A DNA stretch of 64,000 bases from Ulota crispa (GCA_963920765.1 OY987242.1:18624002-18688001); one strand, 5' to 3'; positions 1 to 12,732 are shown, counted from the first letter of the stretch. Translations and numbers: made by a program. The notes: generated by a model not told the origin, from the sequence alone.

Positions 1-476
1 AAAAAAAAAAAAAAAAATCTTAGAAAAAAATAAGAAACTTTTTGAGTTTTTAATTTTTGATTTTTTTTTTCAAAAAATTTAAAAATAAAAAAAGCTGATG
101 TAGCATCAATGATGCCACATCAGCCTGCACATGATTTTATTGAGAATTGCAATCCCATGGCTAGGGACCCCCCCAAACTCAAGGCCTTATTGGGGCCCCA
201 TATTTTTCCTAAAGTAAGGACACATGTACAAAAAAAAACGCTGAGCTCAGTTGTAGGTGATCACCTACAACCTTCAAAAGTCCCAAAATGTACCTTTTTT
301 CCTAATTTATCTAATATGGTGTTTGAAGCTCTAGTGACATACATTACACCAAAGTTATCGCGAGGTTGTTAGTAACAATATTCACTATCCATTATAGGAA
401 AATTTTGAGACCTCAAAGAGCCCCCTCCAAAGTCTCAAAAAGGATCCTAAGAAATGTACTTATTACAACAAACAAA
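1..476. other. AT-rich intergenic DNA with a remnant inverted-repeat element
   Basis: No gene is visible. The stretch around 285-320 (ending in a TTTATCTAATATGG-like end) resembles the right end of the element at 19176-19430. A short palindrome near 250-272, centred on GGTGATCACC, is also present in the elements at 7327 and 12733. This is probably a degraded copy of that repeat group. Confidence 0.35.
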
Positions 477-1172
477 GGGAATTAATATGTGTACACTTGA
501 GGTTTGATATATGCACACCCCCCTTGTGGGAAAAAATTTAGATTTTACCATTCAAAAGTTGAATTTGAAAATTTTGAGTTCAAATTTGGACTAAGAGACC
601 TTCATTTAGTCTAGAATTATAAAGGAAGTTAGAATTGAACAACACCCAATGGAAAAACTTAAGGTAGAGTGCAAACTATTACTTTTACTTTTGTTTGTAA
701 AAAATGTAAGCTTTTTTTGTAGGTGTTGTTCAATTGTAACCTCCATTATGGTTTTAAACTAAATGAAGGTTTGTAAGTCCAAATTTGAATTTAAAATTTT
801 CAAATTCAACTTTTTGATAGTAAAAATCTAAAATTTATCCAGCAGGTTGGGGGAGGGAGGGTGTACATATATCGAACCTTGGGTGTACATGCATATATCG
901 AACCATGGGTGTGCATATATCGAACCATGGATGTGCATATATCGAACCATGGGTGTGCATATATCGAACCATGGGTGTGCATATATCGAACCATGGGTGT
1001 GCATATATTGAACCATGGGTGTGCATATATTGAACCATGGGTGTGCATATATCGAACCATGGGTGTGCATATATCGAACCATGGGGTGTGCATATATCGA
1101 ACCATGGGTGTGCATATATCGAACCATGGGTGTGCATATATCGAACCATGGGTGTGCACATATCAATTCCCC
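477..1172. mobile_element. Foldback (MITE-like) element carrying a minisatellite
   Basis: The left part (about 528-685) and a right part (about 690-840) are imperfect reverse complements. The outer ends also match: GGGAATTAATATGTGTACAC on the left and GTGCACATATCAATTCCC on the right. The same ends and arm sequence recur at 24706-26437, so this is one dispersed family. The right subterminal zone has expanded into the tandem array at 866-1156. No transposase reading frame is present, so it would be non-autonomous. The superfamily is not assigned because I could not define a convincing target duplication. Confidence 0.7.
866..1156 (+). repeat. 22-bp minisatellite, about 13 units
   Basis: Tandem units of the form CATATATCGAACCATGGGTG plus TG, 22 bp each, with a few single-base variants (TTG for TCG, ATG for GGG, one 23-bp unit, a first unit of 26 bp). 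Because 22 is not a multiple of 3, every frame stays open and gives spurious repetitive open frames on both strands. These are not genes. Confidence 0.95.
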
Positions 1173-3204
1173 AAAAAAATCACTAATCTCTTGTTTCAGC
1201 TTACCTTGTGAGTTAAATGCAATTACAAAAGTAATGTTGTTATGCCATCCCAATTTGGCAAAGATGTGGGTACAATAAAACCATAAATTATATTTTACTC
1301 TTTGTGAATAGATTATAGAAGAGTAAAGTACTTGGATAGTGACTAGCAAGTTCATTTACATATTTGATCAAGGCAATGCTTTTTGTATTGTTTTAAATAG
1401 TGCATGTTGCTAAGGTCCTTTGTACAAGATAGCAATAGATATGAGTCATTTTTTTGTACTCATTTTAGCATGCCTAGCCCCCAAATAATAATTTGCTTTG
1501 TCAAATATAGGAGGCTCTTTGGGGGCTCAAAATTTTCCTAATGGGGTAGTTGCAAGAATGACCTACCAATTTTGTCTCAAATATCCTTAAAACTAGTAGT
1601 ACTATGTTGTACTATGAGCTTTTGAAATGATTTTTTTTAAAATAAAATAAAATATGAAAATTTTGTAAAGCACTTAAAATAGCATACTTGTGAAAATTTA
1701 GACCTAGAAATTTTTTATTCTAAAATTTATGCACACAACAAAATCACCAACAAAAAGCCAATTTCTTTCTTGCATTTTAGAAAATAGTAAAATAACTCAG
1801 AAAAATGAAATAAAAATTGGCCATTTGAGAATCCATTAAACACATTCACATGGTACAATTGCTTTGCTGAGGAATTTCTTTGTATTTTGCCAATGAAGGG
1901 AGATAGGATGCCCACTTTGAAACAATGTAGATGCCATGGAATTTATAATTTTGCAAACCCCTTCTACAAATGCATGTAAGCATGCTTCATAAACAACATC
2001 CTTGATTTATAGCCCTAGAAAAGCTTTTTTGGACCCAAAATAATACTGAAAACCCTCAAAATGACCAAGGTAGACACCTTTTGGGGGGCTGCTTAAAAAT
2101 AGCAAAATAATTTTTAAAACACCAAAAATCACTGAACGTTAATAACTTGCATTTTCACATTACCCTAAAAGGACAAGTCAATATGATTTCTTTTGCAAAA
2201 GTTACAAGCAAAAAAGCAGTTGCAAAAGGTGAGGGGGACAAAATGTAGTATAGGTCATTCTTGCAATCACCTAGTGCTACTATCATCGTTGACCATTTTT
2301 TGGATTTTTAAAGTTGTATTGATAACTTAAATTGTAAGTCCTGTAATTTTTCATTAACTAAAATTATCATGACACATCAAGGTTGAACAAGTTTGTTCTC
2401 AATACTTTAAGTATTTCAACATGTGCACAAACTAAGTCTTTCAGAAAATCTATTATGGATACATACTATTGCAAGTACATTAAGTTTGAAAAGATTTTGA
2501 TTCAATTGCAACAAATAAAACAAACTTGTTTGTCTATGTGTGTTTTATTTGATTTTTGTTTTTGTGATTGATCCTTTGCACAGCATATAATTTGCTAGCA
2601 AGTTGAGCCAAAGTATTCACAACCTGGTGTCCTAGAAGACTATTGGTTTCCATTGCGCATGAAGTACAGAGTAGATGAACGTAGAATAATTAGTTAGATG
2701 AACATAGATGAATTAGTTATATGGATGTACAATTATTATCCTGCAATTAAGTAGAGTAGGCATATCTGCAATCTTTGAGCTTTCTCAATGCAGTTGTTGT
2801 GCGTCTTTCTTATTTTGTCGATTAGTAAAGCATGAGCAATAAGCTCCTTGCCTGAAGCGGTGTGTAAACATGTATGAGTGTATGTGAGTGTGTTCTGTCT
2901 AGTTAAGAATTAGAATAGAATGAATATGACTAACGGAAAATCAGTGACCCAATTGACTATTTCATAGTTGAAGTGACCATGTAAAAAGTCACCCAAGGAT
3001 ATTTATGCATTAAGTGCCACCTGGTTTCTACTGAATGTAATTGAAACTAATAACCTGGGACCCTTATCTTTTAGGTTCCTTTTCCCGTGTGCTGGAACTA
3101 AAAACCATTGCATAAAGCAAGGGAATTCACTTTTGCCACAATAAACCAATTACCTCTCAGACTGGGAGCACACACAAAGCCTCTGTTAGCTGCAATCAGT
3201 GGGT
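1173..3204. other. Intergenic, no gene seen
   Basis: AT-rich sequence with no open frame that has coding character and no recognisable RNA. The end near 2950-3200 is somewhat less AT-rich but contains nothing I can name. Confidence 0.5.
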
Positions 3205-3505
3205 TTAATTTCTTGGCTAATTTTTGCCTGAATCTTACCTCAAAAAGCCACTCAAAAAGCCACTGGCTACCACTACACGAAATTTGGGTGAAAAGCTGGA
3301 TTTAATCGACAGACTTCTCCTCGAGTACGAATACAGTTCGCCAGAATTTGGATGAAAGTAGCTTATATTAGTAGTTTTTTGAATGAACTTTTGCTTATCA
3401 TTCATTCTTTCCAAATTTAGCCAGATTTCCTTACCTAGGTACATTCTGGGGTGCTGGTCGCTCTACCCTGGCAAAAACAAAAATGAAACCCCTGTTGCAC
3501 GGTGT
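3205..3505 (+). repeat. Dispersed duplicated segment, copy 1
   Basis: About 300 bp that aligns over its whole length with 36142-36440. Shared landmarks, in the same order, are AATCTTACCTCAAAA, TTTGGATGAAA, TTTCCTTACCT and GCTCTACCCTGGCAAAAACA. Both copies lie upstream of a transcription unit on the + strand (MIR319 here, the CLC gene for copy 2). It carries no open frame worth calling. Its nature (old element or promoter-proximal duplication) is unknown. Confidence 0.75.
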
Positions 3506-3932
3506 AAATCCAGACGCCTGTCTAGAACCTCGAATCTAAACCAGAGTTACGCAGTTGTTGGAGCTTTGTGCACAAGAATAATGTCACAGTTTTGAGGCTT
3601 TGGAGCTGGCTATTTTGGGGAATATGACAAGAGCAGGGTACACGGCCCTTGAGAGCAGTGAGATCACTGCCAGTGCCAAGGGCCGTGACATTGGTTACTG
3701 CCCCAAGAGGGCGAAGGAAAAGAGAGAGAGAGAAAGAGGAGCAAACAAAACAAAAATCAGTGACTGAGCTTCATATCAGCAACAAGTGCGAGGCGAGTAG
3801 CCCTGGAGTGCCGGGCCAGCGGGGAATGGTATGGACGCAGAGTCCGTCGTTGCCCTCTTCTCCCGGTTCCCCCATCCCCTTTCCAGCGAGCTAGCTGTAA
3901 GTGCACCGCTGCCTCCTCCACAACGCCGGCCC
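3506..3932. other. Upstream region of MIR319
   Basis: GC-richer, non-repetitive DNA. It contains a short ATG-initiated open stretch at about 3832 (MDAESVVALF...) that runs into a good splice-donor-like GTAAGT at about 3897. I found no partner exon, so I do not call a gene. The stretch is most simply the MIR319 promoter region. Confidence 0.35.
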
Positions 3933-3940
3933 CTATAAAG
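3933..3940 (+). promoter_or_regulatory. TATA box of the MIR319 locus
   Basis: CTATAAAG in a GC-rich context, followed about 25-35 bp downstream by a pyrimidine-rich stretch (3958-3985), a common plant start-site setting. It lies about 570 bp upstream of the hairpin, a normal distance for a plant pri-miRNA. The assignment is from position and sequence only. Confidence 0.55.
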
Positions 3941-4519
3941 CTCCGCCATGCTGCCCTTCCTCTACACTCACCTCCTCTACTACTACTACTACTGCAGCAC
4001 CCCCCTCCTCATGCACGCATTGCACGGTGCATTCACTCTGCACACTTGTCTTTTCGATCTTATCCAGGCACTGCAGCAAGCAAGCAAGCCTGCCACACCC
4101 GTCTCAAGTCCTCCAAGGCCATGCTCCGGCCCCTAGCTTCATGACTTTGACAACTTTCTACAATGCTATTGCCGTTCCAGGACCCGGACGGCCTGGTTGT
4201 CTTCTGTCGTCCTCTCCACTGGTGGATTCACTAGTTGCACTCGTCGTAGCCCTGCTTGGCACGACCGTGTGAGGTCATAGCGAGGCTAGCTACTTCTATT
4301 TTTGGTGTCCAGGAATCTAGTTTTGTTTTGTTTTCCTTCAGTTCAAGCAGAGCTAGTAGTCGATTCTAGCATGTGATGTGATGTGATGTGACAGAGTTGG
4401 TGTATTGGTAAGTTGGTGGCGACAACGAGTACGAGGTGTGTTGAGTTTTCTCTTGGGTGATTTTTTTTCTGTTTGAGATCGTTGACCTGTGTTCATGGTA
4501 AACTGAAGTGTCGTCAGCG

Positions 4520-4540
4520 TGGAGCTCTTTTCGGTCCAAT
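4520..4540 (+). ncRNA. miR319* (passenger strand)
   Basis: The segment GGAGCTCTTTTCGGTCCAA at 4521-4539 is complementary to the mature miR319 with no mismatches and three G-U wobbles. This clean duplex strongly supports a functional precursor. Confidence 0.88.
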
Positions 4541-4665
4541 AGTGGTCAAAGCTGGGGTTGTACAGCTGCCGGTTCACACTTCCGGTTTCCATGTCACGAG
4601 CGCCGTGATGTGGAATCCGAATGTTTGATCCGGGAGCTGATCATCCACCGCTCATTTGACGTCTC

Positions 4666-4685
4666 TTGGACTGAAGGGAGCTCCC
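4666..4685 (+). ncRNA. miR319: Mature miR319
   Basis: TTGGACTGAAGGGAGCTCCC, preceded by C. The 21-nt form starting with C at 4665 is the version I recall from moss. It lies on the 3' arm of the hairpin. The exact Dicer ends cannot be read from DNA. Confidence 0.93.
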
Positions 4686-4690
4686 CTTTT

Positions 4691-7326
4691 TCAGATGCTT
4701 GTGTTTCTGAGAGCGATTGCCCTTGTCGATTCAGTAAGCTCTACAACTTTGACTGTTTGGATAGAAATATAGAACTAACTTCCTTCCGGTTTGTTGAATT
4801 ACTGATTCATTTCTTTTTTTCATGGTGCTGGAACACTCCCTGTATGGTGTTCTGTTTTGTTACCACCAAGCGGGAAGGATAACATTGCTTCTGAGGTAAA
4901 TGGCACTCATAAAAATCTTGGCGGATTTAGCCAAATCTGGTTCAGCCTGTTCTGAACAGGTCATCCAACAGAAGATCAAGCTGGTCAATATTGCGAGGTG
5001 TGGGCATTGGCAAGCTGTTTGATGCTGCAATTTTTTGGAGTACTTGAGAAACCTGCAGAGACTGGTGGTTATCCGAGATGGAATTGCTCTTTAGCTTCTG
5101 ATACTGAACTGAGATAGGTAGAATTGTAGAGATTCGCATGTGTGAGGTCGAAAGGTCCTAGTTTGTGAAGTGATCTACAATGATTGCCTAGGAACCAGCT
5201 TGAGTGCATCGATTAACAGCCTGCTACGACTGATGTAGAGACTCAGATAGTGTGCGCAGTGTGTACGTTGACAGGAATGCTTTACGTCTCTGAAATGTTT
5301 TTAAATCCTCCAGTAAACCGAATCACTAGGGGATTTAGAGCATGATTACCATCAGCTAGGGAGTAGATGAGGCAGAAAACTACTCAAGTATACATCAGTG
5401 CCTCGAGTTTTGTCACCAATTTGAGTTAAGACTCCTCACAATTGTAGGGCTGACTTGAACAACTGTTTCATCCAGCAGCTTGTAAAAAAGTTGCTTCGAT
5501 GCAATAAAATAGAAAACTTCTGTTTGAAGAAGATTCAATGCTCAACGATTTAGTGGCGGCTTCTCGGTTCCTTTGCGTGTGCTTTGTTGATTTGCACGTC
5601 TATCTGTCAGTTTCTGCGTTGTTTATGATACGGCGAACTGAGCTCTCACAGCCTTCGTCTTCCGTACCTCGAACAGTCACCTACTCTCCGGACTGGCAAA
5701 TCTCGAAACATGTCAAGATTTCATACGCTTTTACTCGTTCAACCGCCACCAAAAGGGTCAACTTCCATGTGCAGTATTTTACTAAATTTAATCATCTCCA
5801 GGATAACAAAGCCAACTGAAGGTAAATGATCCATATGTAATTCGTGGCCCACCTGAGCGAAGACCACTTATTCCTCCAGTTTCCAAACTACTTTCTAAAC
5901 TAGAATAATTGACACGGACCCTGCCACATGAAAGTGTCGTAAGCATACACCCTTAATATCTGCATGTCTAATTCCTTCCGAATATTCGAAATGCGACTCA
6001 TTCGGAGTTTTTTCTCGATCTGCCAATCTGCACAAGACTAGTTCAATACATTAGCTGCCGTCCCACCTTGAGCGATTGATTTAAGGCCAGGAAAGCCTTA
6101 CCGAATCCTGTTTTATCATTCGTCTGTCGGGTTAGAGGCTTTCGAGTTGCGGTGTTGAAAGAAAAACAGTTCAGATCTTGCTCTTTGAACCGGCAACTAA
6201 TCATGGCCCCCAACTGTATAAAATATTTTTTATATGTTACCTATGCACCCATGACCCATAGTCTCGCTCCAGTTCTCTATGTTGGTCTTCCGTAATCTCA
6301 ATCTTTAAAATATACTTATATTGAGACAACGAATTACAGGGTGCCGGGATTTAAGGCACTGGTGGTATACGTGCATTAAAGGCGGTACTTTTCTGACGTA
6401 CTGTAGAATTCTCGTTTGTCAACCCCGATCTGAGATAGAGTGTGGTACACCATGGGGATTGAAGATCCAGCTAGCTAGCAGGCTAGCAGCTACTTCGTCG
6501 AATGTTTAGCCTCTCTAAAGTAAGCTTATTCCAGCCTGCAATATTTCCGTACAGAACCTGAGGAGATTCAGACAGTTATTGCTATTATTTTTCCATTGAT
6601 ATAAAAAAGCAAAGTAGCATTCGTTGAACCTGAGTAACGAATTCCACTGACTGGAAAACATCCAGCCGGCCATAGAAACCCTCTTTGGATACAGTGCAAC
6701 AAAAAAGTTCCTTTTTCCAAGATGCAAACAATTGGCTCCTGAACCACTTGAACTCACCTCGAACTGCTGTCCTGAACTTCAACTTGGGTTGAACATCTTT
6801 GGATGTGGTAGAGGTTATCTGTAGTGGCAAGTGGCAACATATTGTCGCATAGGTTCAGGGAGAGTCGGAGTGTCCCTGTATTTTGTCTATTTCCTCAAAA
6901 ATCATCTGTTGCAGCTGCACTTTGAAGATAGAGAATCCAGTCAAAATGCATGCTATGGCCCTCAAGTGACGTGCCGTTTGATTGCCATGTTCCTCAAGCA
7001 AAGTGGACTGGCATTTTCTCCTTCTCCTTCAGTACGTGGAAAATCAAAAAAAGGAGAAATTGAAAAAACAGGGAGACTGTCTATCTGTCTGCCCATCCCT
7101 TTGTAATTTGCTTCTGTACTGTACATGCATGAATGGCAGGGTATATGAATAGTGGTCCATTGGTTCGACATGACAGCAATCTCCTGCAGGTGTGCTCCGT
7201 ATGTAGCTGGGAGCCAGGGTAACTCTACCAGTAAAACCTTTGCATTCTTAAGTACAACAACATTACAACCCCCTCTGGAATAAGATAAGGGTGCACATAC
7301 TGGTCGCATTCAGTAGCCACGAACGC
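4691..7326. other. Intergenic, no gene seen
   Basis: The first part may be the 3' part of the pri-miR319 transcript. From about 4700 to 7300 the composition is more balanced than in the repeat tracts, and many short open frames exist. None has a recognisable motif or joins to neighbours through good splice sites. Confidence 0.45.
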
Positions 7327-7587
7327 CATATTCGTTAGTTTGGGAACTATGTTCGAATTTGGGACTTCTGAAGGTTTAAGGTTTAAGGTGATCACCTTAA
7401 ACCCAGCTCTAGGTTTAAGCCACTATTTTTTCGGTATACGTCCCTCATCTGGGGCAGAAATCTGCAAAGGAAAAAATCTTAGTGACTTAAACTAAATTTG
7501 ATATTTTTAAATTTGGTTCAAGATAACTTTTTGGGTTTAAGGTGAAGTTCAATTTGGGAATTGCGTTTTCCCAATTTAACGAATATG
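7327..7587. mobile_element. Small inverted-repeat element, family with CATATTCGTTA ends
   Basis: The left end CATATTCGTTAGTTTGGGAA and the right end TTCCCAATTTAACGAATATG are near-perfect reverse complements. Related copies lie at 7822-8041 and 12733-12997 and share internal text, including a short GGTGATCACC palindrome in two of the three. It is 261 bp with no coding capacity, so a MITE. No clear target duplication was found. Confidence 0.7.
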
Positions 7588-7821
7588 TTGTGATGGTTTT
7601 GCATTTTGCAATAATCACTACAGACTTGTAAATGAAACCTGGATGGCTTTCAATGATTTTCAGCAACATTCTCTCTTCATAACAACAGTATTGGTCTCTA
7701 TATTGTCTTACCCTGGGAAATAGACTAAGAAATTACTTTCAAAATAGACAGACTTTCATTGAATGTCAAATTTTGAAATCATTTTTTTATAGTTTTGACA
7801 ACAACTTTTATTGGTATTAAC

Positions 7822-8041
7822 ACTATATTTGTTAAATGCGGAAAAGGGTACATTTTGGGACTTTTGCAGCAGCATTTTTTTGGTACACATGCCCTCACTT
7901 GAGAGGAGGAATTTGCTAGGGAAAAAATCTTAGTGGCTTAGATTGAATTTGATACCTTCAAATCTGGTTCAAGGTGACTATTTTGGATCAAGGTGAAGTA
8001 CAAAGTGGGACCACTTTTTTTCCCAATTTAACGAATACAGT
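7822..8041. mobile_element. Small inverted-repeat element, second copy
   Basis: A diverged relative of 7327-7587 and 12733-12997. It shares the stretches ACATGCCCTCACTTGAGAGG and CAAGGTGAAGTACAA with the latter, and the right end TTCCCAATTTAACGAATAC. The left end is weaker (TATATTTGTTAAATG). Confidence 0.6.
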
Positions 8042-11000
8042 GTTTATTGCAAAAGGGAGTGAATTCAAGGAGTGGACCCTTCAGTTTTCCAAAGTACATG
8101 TCAGCAAGACTGTTGGTTTCACAAGATTATGAGAAGTGCAACTAAGGTAGCCGCACCCATCAGCGTGACCGTCCCCATGGGCGTCACTGACATCATAATT
8201 ACAAAAGTAAATGCTTATGAGTGAACTAAGTGATGGTTGTGGGTGACTGATATGACAGTTTTGAGTACCCACCTCACTATTTAAGAATCAACAAGCCTTG
8301 TTTTAGCATCTCTTACACATGGTTCTTACAATTTCAATGATCTAACACTTTGAAAAATACCTACGCACACATGACTATGTGGATAACTTCCCAAACTAAA
8401 CTAATATTTTTTGTTCTCTATTTCCAATCTAATAATATAATTTTGCGCTTGTTCAACTACCCTAACCATGCTAAAGTGCTTAAACTCACGCTTATGGGGG
8501 CAGCTACCTTAGAGACGGCCTATTCAGGTAGCGCCAGCTTCACGTTTCATTTTGGTCAAAACTACAGAGAATATCCCCTTGAACAGTCAACTCTTTTCGG
8601 GCTGAGTGACAGAGAGTGACACTCCACTGCGCGCAAGAAACTTACAGCAAACATGTGAAGATCCAGATTCGGAGTCTCTAGCTAGTTAATACCATTTCGC
8701 ATTCCTCACTTCTTTTCACTTCTTTTTAGTTTATCTTTCCTTCAATTCTTGAACGATCTTCCTTAAATCCAGGGAAATTAACAGAGGAAAAATTCCAGCC
8801 ATGGCACCGAAGCCGGCGTCTCTGGCGTGGAGGCAGACATGGTCTGCAGACTCTGAGCAGTACATGACGTTTTTCTTTTCTCTTTTTCTTTTCTAAGTGC
8901 ACCGAGCACCCAATACCAGCAGTGTACCTAATGGTGGTGTCACACTGTCACTCTGTACATAAGGTACATACTCTGTACATAAGGTACATAAGGTGGTCAT
9001 TCTAGAACTTAAATTTAGGTACTACTTTATTGTTTTGCTCAACAATAATAAGCTAACAATGATAAACTATTTGTGATCTACCTGGATTTAAATTCTAGAA
9101 TAACCACACTGTGTAGAATTGATGCTATTAGGTACACTGTTGGTATTGGGTACTCCTACCTTATCTGCTAGGTAATGTGGCTGGAATGTTGTACAAGCTC
9201 TCAGCTTTTCCAGGCCCACTTCCTCGCCTTTGAATGCACATACTCCACCCAATAAGTTACCTGGTAAGCTTAAGTGGTAACCTGTAGAAAATTTGTTTGG
9301 TTGCAGCCCAGCCTGACAGAACATGCAAACCAGGTTCTGGCCTGCAGGCAGGGCATCACGGCCATGTAATGGATGCCCCCTGCCACGTACTTGAGTTGTC
9401 AGTGACTCAGTGGATGCACCTTCACAATGCCGCTTGGGTTACCCCTCTTTTGTCCCGGATGGTTTGGCATGCATTGCTGCCAATCCCATCTCAAGCAGGT
9501 CAGACGTCGATAACCCGGAGCCAATGCTAACTTGAGACGATATTCGAGTACTTGGAAAAAGGCTTGAGTTTGCCTGGAATTCCTTGTTTTCGCATCAGGG
9601 GCTTGCAATGACAGGCATGCTGAGCTAAAATATCATGAAGCTTTTGAGTTCCAGCCAGGCCCCAAGATCACAGGCAGTACCATGTGAAGGCATGGGAGCC
9701 ATGGATCCAGACATCCAGTGTCCTCTTCCTCTTCCTCTCTGACCTGACCTGATTTTTTTTGTGTCCATTTTATTTTATTTTACAGGCCCTTCTGTGTTGT
9801 ACCTTGGTACGGGGTCTGAGCTCATGAACATCTTGCATGCCTGCCTGCCCTAAAATGGACTTGAGTCAATGTTCTGTTAAAACCTGAAAGGCATCATGCA
9901 AACTGAAGCAGGCTGGACCATGTGATGTGATCTAAGATGGACATTTCTTTTTGCTTTCCCTGGTCTTTCTAGTGTTCACCCTCTGCCGTTATAATTGCTC
10001 TTTTGATTGATAGTTCTTCATGTCTTTTAAGTCACAGCTTCAGCCTTCAGGTTACTCTGCAGTAGTCCTGCAATTTGAGATTATGTGCTGTAAACAGTTT
10101 ATTGGATTTTCAGAGGTGCAGCTTTATCCAGACGTGGCTTTTCATTTCTTTCTTTATTGATCAGGGATTTGTGATTCAAGACCGAAGGCAAATCTGGGCT
10201 GTACATCGCCATGGTGATGGGAAGATATTTCAATATCATGCACGTCTTCTAGACCTGAGTGTACTCTTCATATCTAGCATCCAATCAAGGGATCTCCCCA
10301 TGCAATTTACAGGGCCCATATATTGACAAATGAATACTCCTAATTATCCTTTGCTTTTGGACTAGACTAGTCCATATTAGTTCATTTGGGGAAAAACTTC
10401 AATTTTGGGACTTCTGAAATTTTCACTTTTAAGAGTTTTTTGGTGAGTTAGGGTGAATTTTATGATGATTTCTTCAAAACCTTACATCAATGATGTGATA
10501 TCTTTGAAGTAATTGTCAAAAAACTCACTTTAAATCACCAAAGTTTTCTCACAAATGAAGAATTCAGAATCACCAAAAATATTTTTGGAAAATGTTTTTT
10601 CCCAAATTAACAAATGTTACAAGTTGATACATAATTTAACCTCCAATCCAAATGAGGTCAAATTTTATAACTCCAAACTCAATGAAAGACAAATACATGT
10701 TATCATTCAAGAAACTGGATAAATCTGAACATAAAAACCTCCCACATCTAAACATTCTTGAGTTCAACAATGGCCTCAATGTTCTTACAAATTTTTACAA
10801 AAAATATTAGAATCCTCTTTGTACATAACCTCAAGCTCATGAACATCTCTACAAACTTGGTTGTCTTCCCTGACATGGCAACAATTCGACAAACTTGACG
10901 TCATAGACAGACAAGAGACCCTATGTCCGTTTAGTAAAGTCAATTTTAAGGTTGACTTTTAAACAAAGCACTTTCTTTTTCCAATCTTGGCATATTAAAA

Positions 11001-12732
11001 TAATTTCATTTTATTAAAGTATCTCAATTCAATATACACTTATTAGATTCTACATTTTGGATCATATTTAAAGTAGATTTTCAAATAATCTCAGTTGTTA
11101 AATAGGGCCTTATTAGACAAGATTGTCACTCATACTTGACACTTGTCATGCAGCGACATTAAACAGACAACACGACAACCAGACCCCAAAACCTATGTGA
11201 TAAGACAACTCTACTACAAAGGTATAGGGAAGGATATAAATATATCCTATCAAGATTTTCTTTAAAATGGGAGATTGGGCACTTCTCAAAATAACCATGT
11301 TGATCTCAACTTAAATTAGCAATTTCCATTAAAAGTAGAATTGTTAGTTGAATTGACATAAAACCTTCTAATTTTAAATTAGTTATAAAAGGTTCTCTTG
11401 CAATTTAGCTCAAATTAAGCTAAATTGCAATAAAATCTTTCGTCAAATTTCCTTTCAATTACCTCTCAATTCAGTGGAAATCTCCCATTTGAATGAATAT
11501 GGTATAAACGGAATGGATTTTTTTTGTAAAATCCAATATAATTGAAGGTGCAGTAGGTATTGATCAAACTTGTCAAGAGCAACAAAACAAAAGATCGGTA
11601 CTCATAAATTAATTGGCTCAATAGAAATAAAAAATCATATCTAATGGGGTGGAAGAAGAATTTGAGTCAAATGATCCATTTAGTTACTTCTGAACAATTA
11701 ATGTAATTATAAACTTTCTATGAATGTGAACACTGAAGATTTCACAATATTTTGCATATATTCCTCTCAAAATTTTGCATGTCTTCTAATTTGGACATAT
11801 CTCTATATGTTTTGTGCGTATTTCCAATTGTTATGCAAATATCTCCACTGTCTTGCTATCCAAGTATCTCCCAAAGTTTTGCAAACCAAAGCAAGTTCTA
11901 AATTATTTTCTATGGACTTTGGATAGTGCATACTTAGTTAACCCTTAAAAAATTTCTCCAACCCAAAATGGGTTGCAAGATTTTTTGTGTAGCCATTTAT
12001 GAACTTAGGAATGTCAAGAGTCACTTGAATTTTGGCTCATTTGAAAAAGAAACAAGTTAGCTATGTAGGGGTGTTTTCAAATTTAGAAGAAGAGTCACCA
12101 TTGAATTTACAAAAAAATTCAAACCATGGGTGGTCTTGGAGTTGTAGTGTTAAATTTTGATCCTAGATTTGTGAAATTCTTCTATTTTACTCACAATTTT
12201 TGAAATTCAAGGGTGAAGTGGTCACTATTGCAAGACCATTTTCTCACTCATTTTTTACCCTAAAAATACAAGACTTGTTTCTATGCATGTGGAACTTGAT
12301 TACCTTGAGAATGAGCATAAGATGCCAACTTTTTAAAATGTTATGTGTCCAAAAGAGCCAATCAAAGCACAATTTCAACTACTCCAAAATATTGGTTTCC
12401 TTGTAGTACCCTTTACATTTTTGTTATAATCTTCCAATTGAACCCTTGGATTGAAACCAAACTTTGTAGAGATGATACAGACTTGGCTTTATATAAGATC
12501 TTAAGGTTACTTTGGCCTAGAAATGACTCATTGTTCTTTAAGCCTCACCCTTTCATAACTTACAAAATTGGAATCCAAAACACCTTCAAAATGGCTGAAA
12601 ATTTTAAGGGTTAATCTCCACCCATGCTCTTCAAAAAGGTGGCCTTGCACTCCAACATGCCCCATAAATAATCATTTGACCACTTATTAAGGAAAGAAAG
12701 TAAGGGATGAAGTTCACTAAACTTAGGAACGC
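8042..12732. other. Intergenic, no gene seen
   Basis: Between about 8.6 and 10.3 kb the DNA is less AT-rich. It holds short open stretches (for example from an ATG at about 8802) but no assignable exon chain. A short hairpin at about 9341-9378 pairs GGCAGGGCATC with GATGCCCCCTGCC; it is too short to be called a miRNA precursor. From 10.36 kb to 12.7 kb the sequence is AT-rich and featureless apart from a weak inverted-repeat element at about 10378-10615. Confidence 0.45.

Larger units (their letters stand above)
4505..4690 (+). ncRNA. MIR319: MIR319 precursor hairpin (pre-miR319)
   Basis: The 3' arm holds the exact canonical miR319 sequence. The 5' arm at 4521-4539 pairs with it along its whole length, using only Watson-Crick and a few G-U pairs. 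The stem continues inward: GTCAAA near 4545 pairs with TTTGAC near 4655, and a terminal hairpin forms between TTCCATGTCACG (about 4587) and CGTGATGTGGAA (about 4603). The long foldback of roughly 180 nt, with the mature RNA on the 3' arm, is the known architecture of MIR319. The product is known in land plants to direct cleavage of TCP and some GAMYB-class transcripts, which controls growth and organ development. The primary transcript probably starts near 3965; its 3' end is not visible. No conserved protein frame overlaps the hairpin. Confidence 0.95.

Noticed and set aside
806-1355. Long overlapping open frames rich in His, Tyr and Pro on both strands
   Set aside because: They are read-through of the 22-bp minisatellite in every frame; no coding constraint.
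3649-4272. Short GC-rich frames, including one starting MDAESVVALF and ending at a GTAAGT
   Set aside because: No downstream exon continues it; the region is better explained as promoter and leader of MIR319.
4508-4882. 124-codon + strand frame over the MIR319 hairpin
   Set aside because: It overlaps the precursor hairpin and shows no protein family features. The RNA explanation is far stronger.
9341-9378. Short GC-rich hairpin as a possible miRNA precursor
   Set aside because: Stem of about 11-13 bp is too short, and neither arm matches a conserved plant miRNA that I know.
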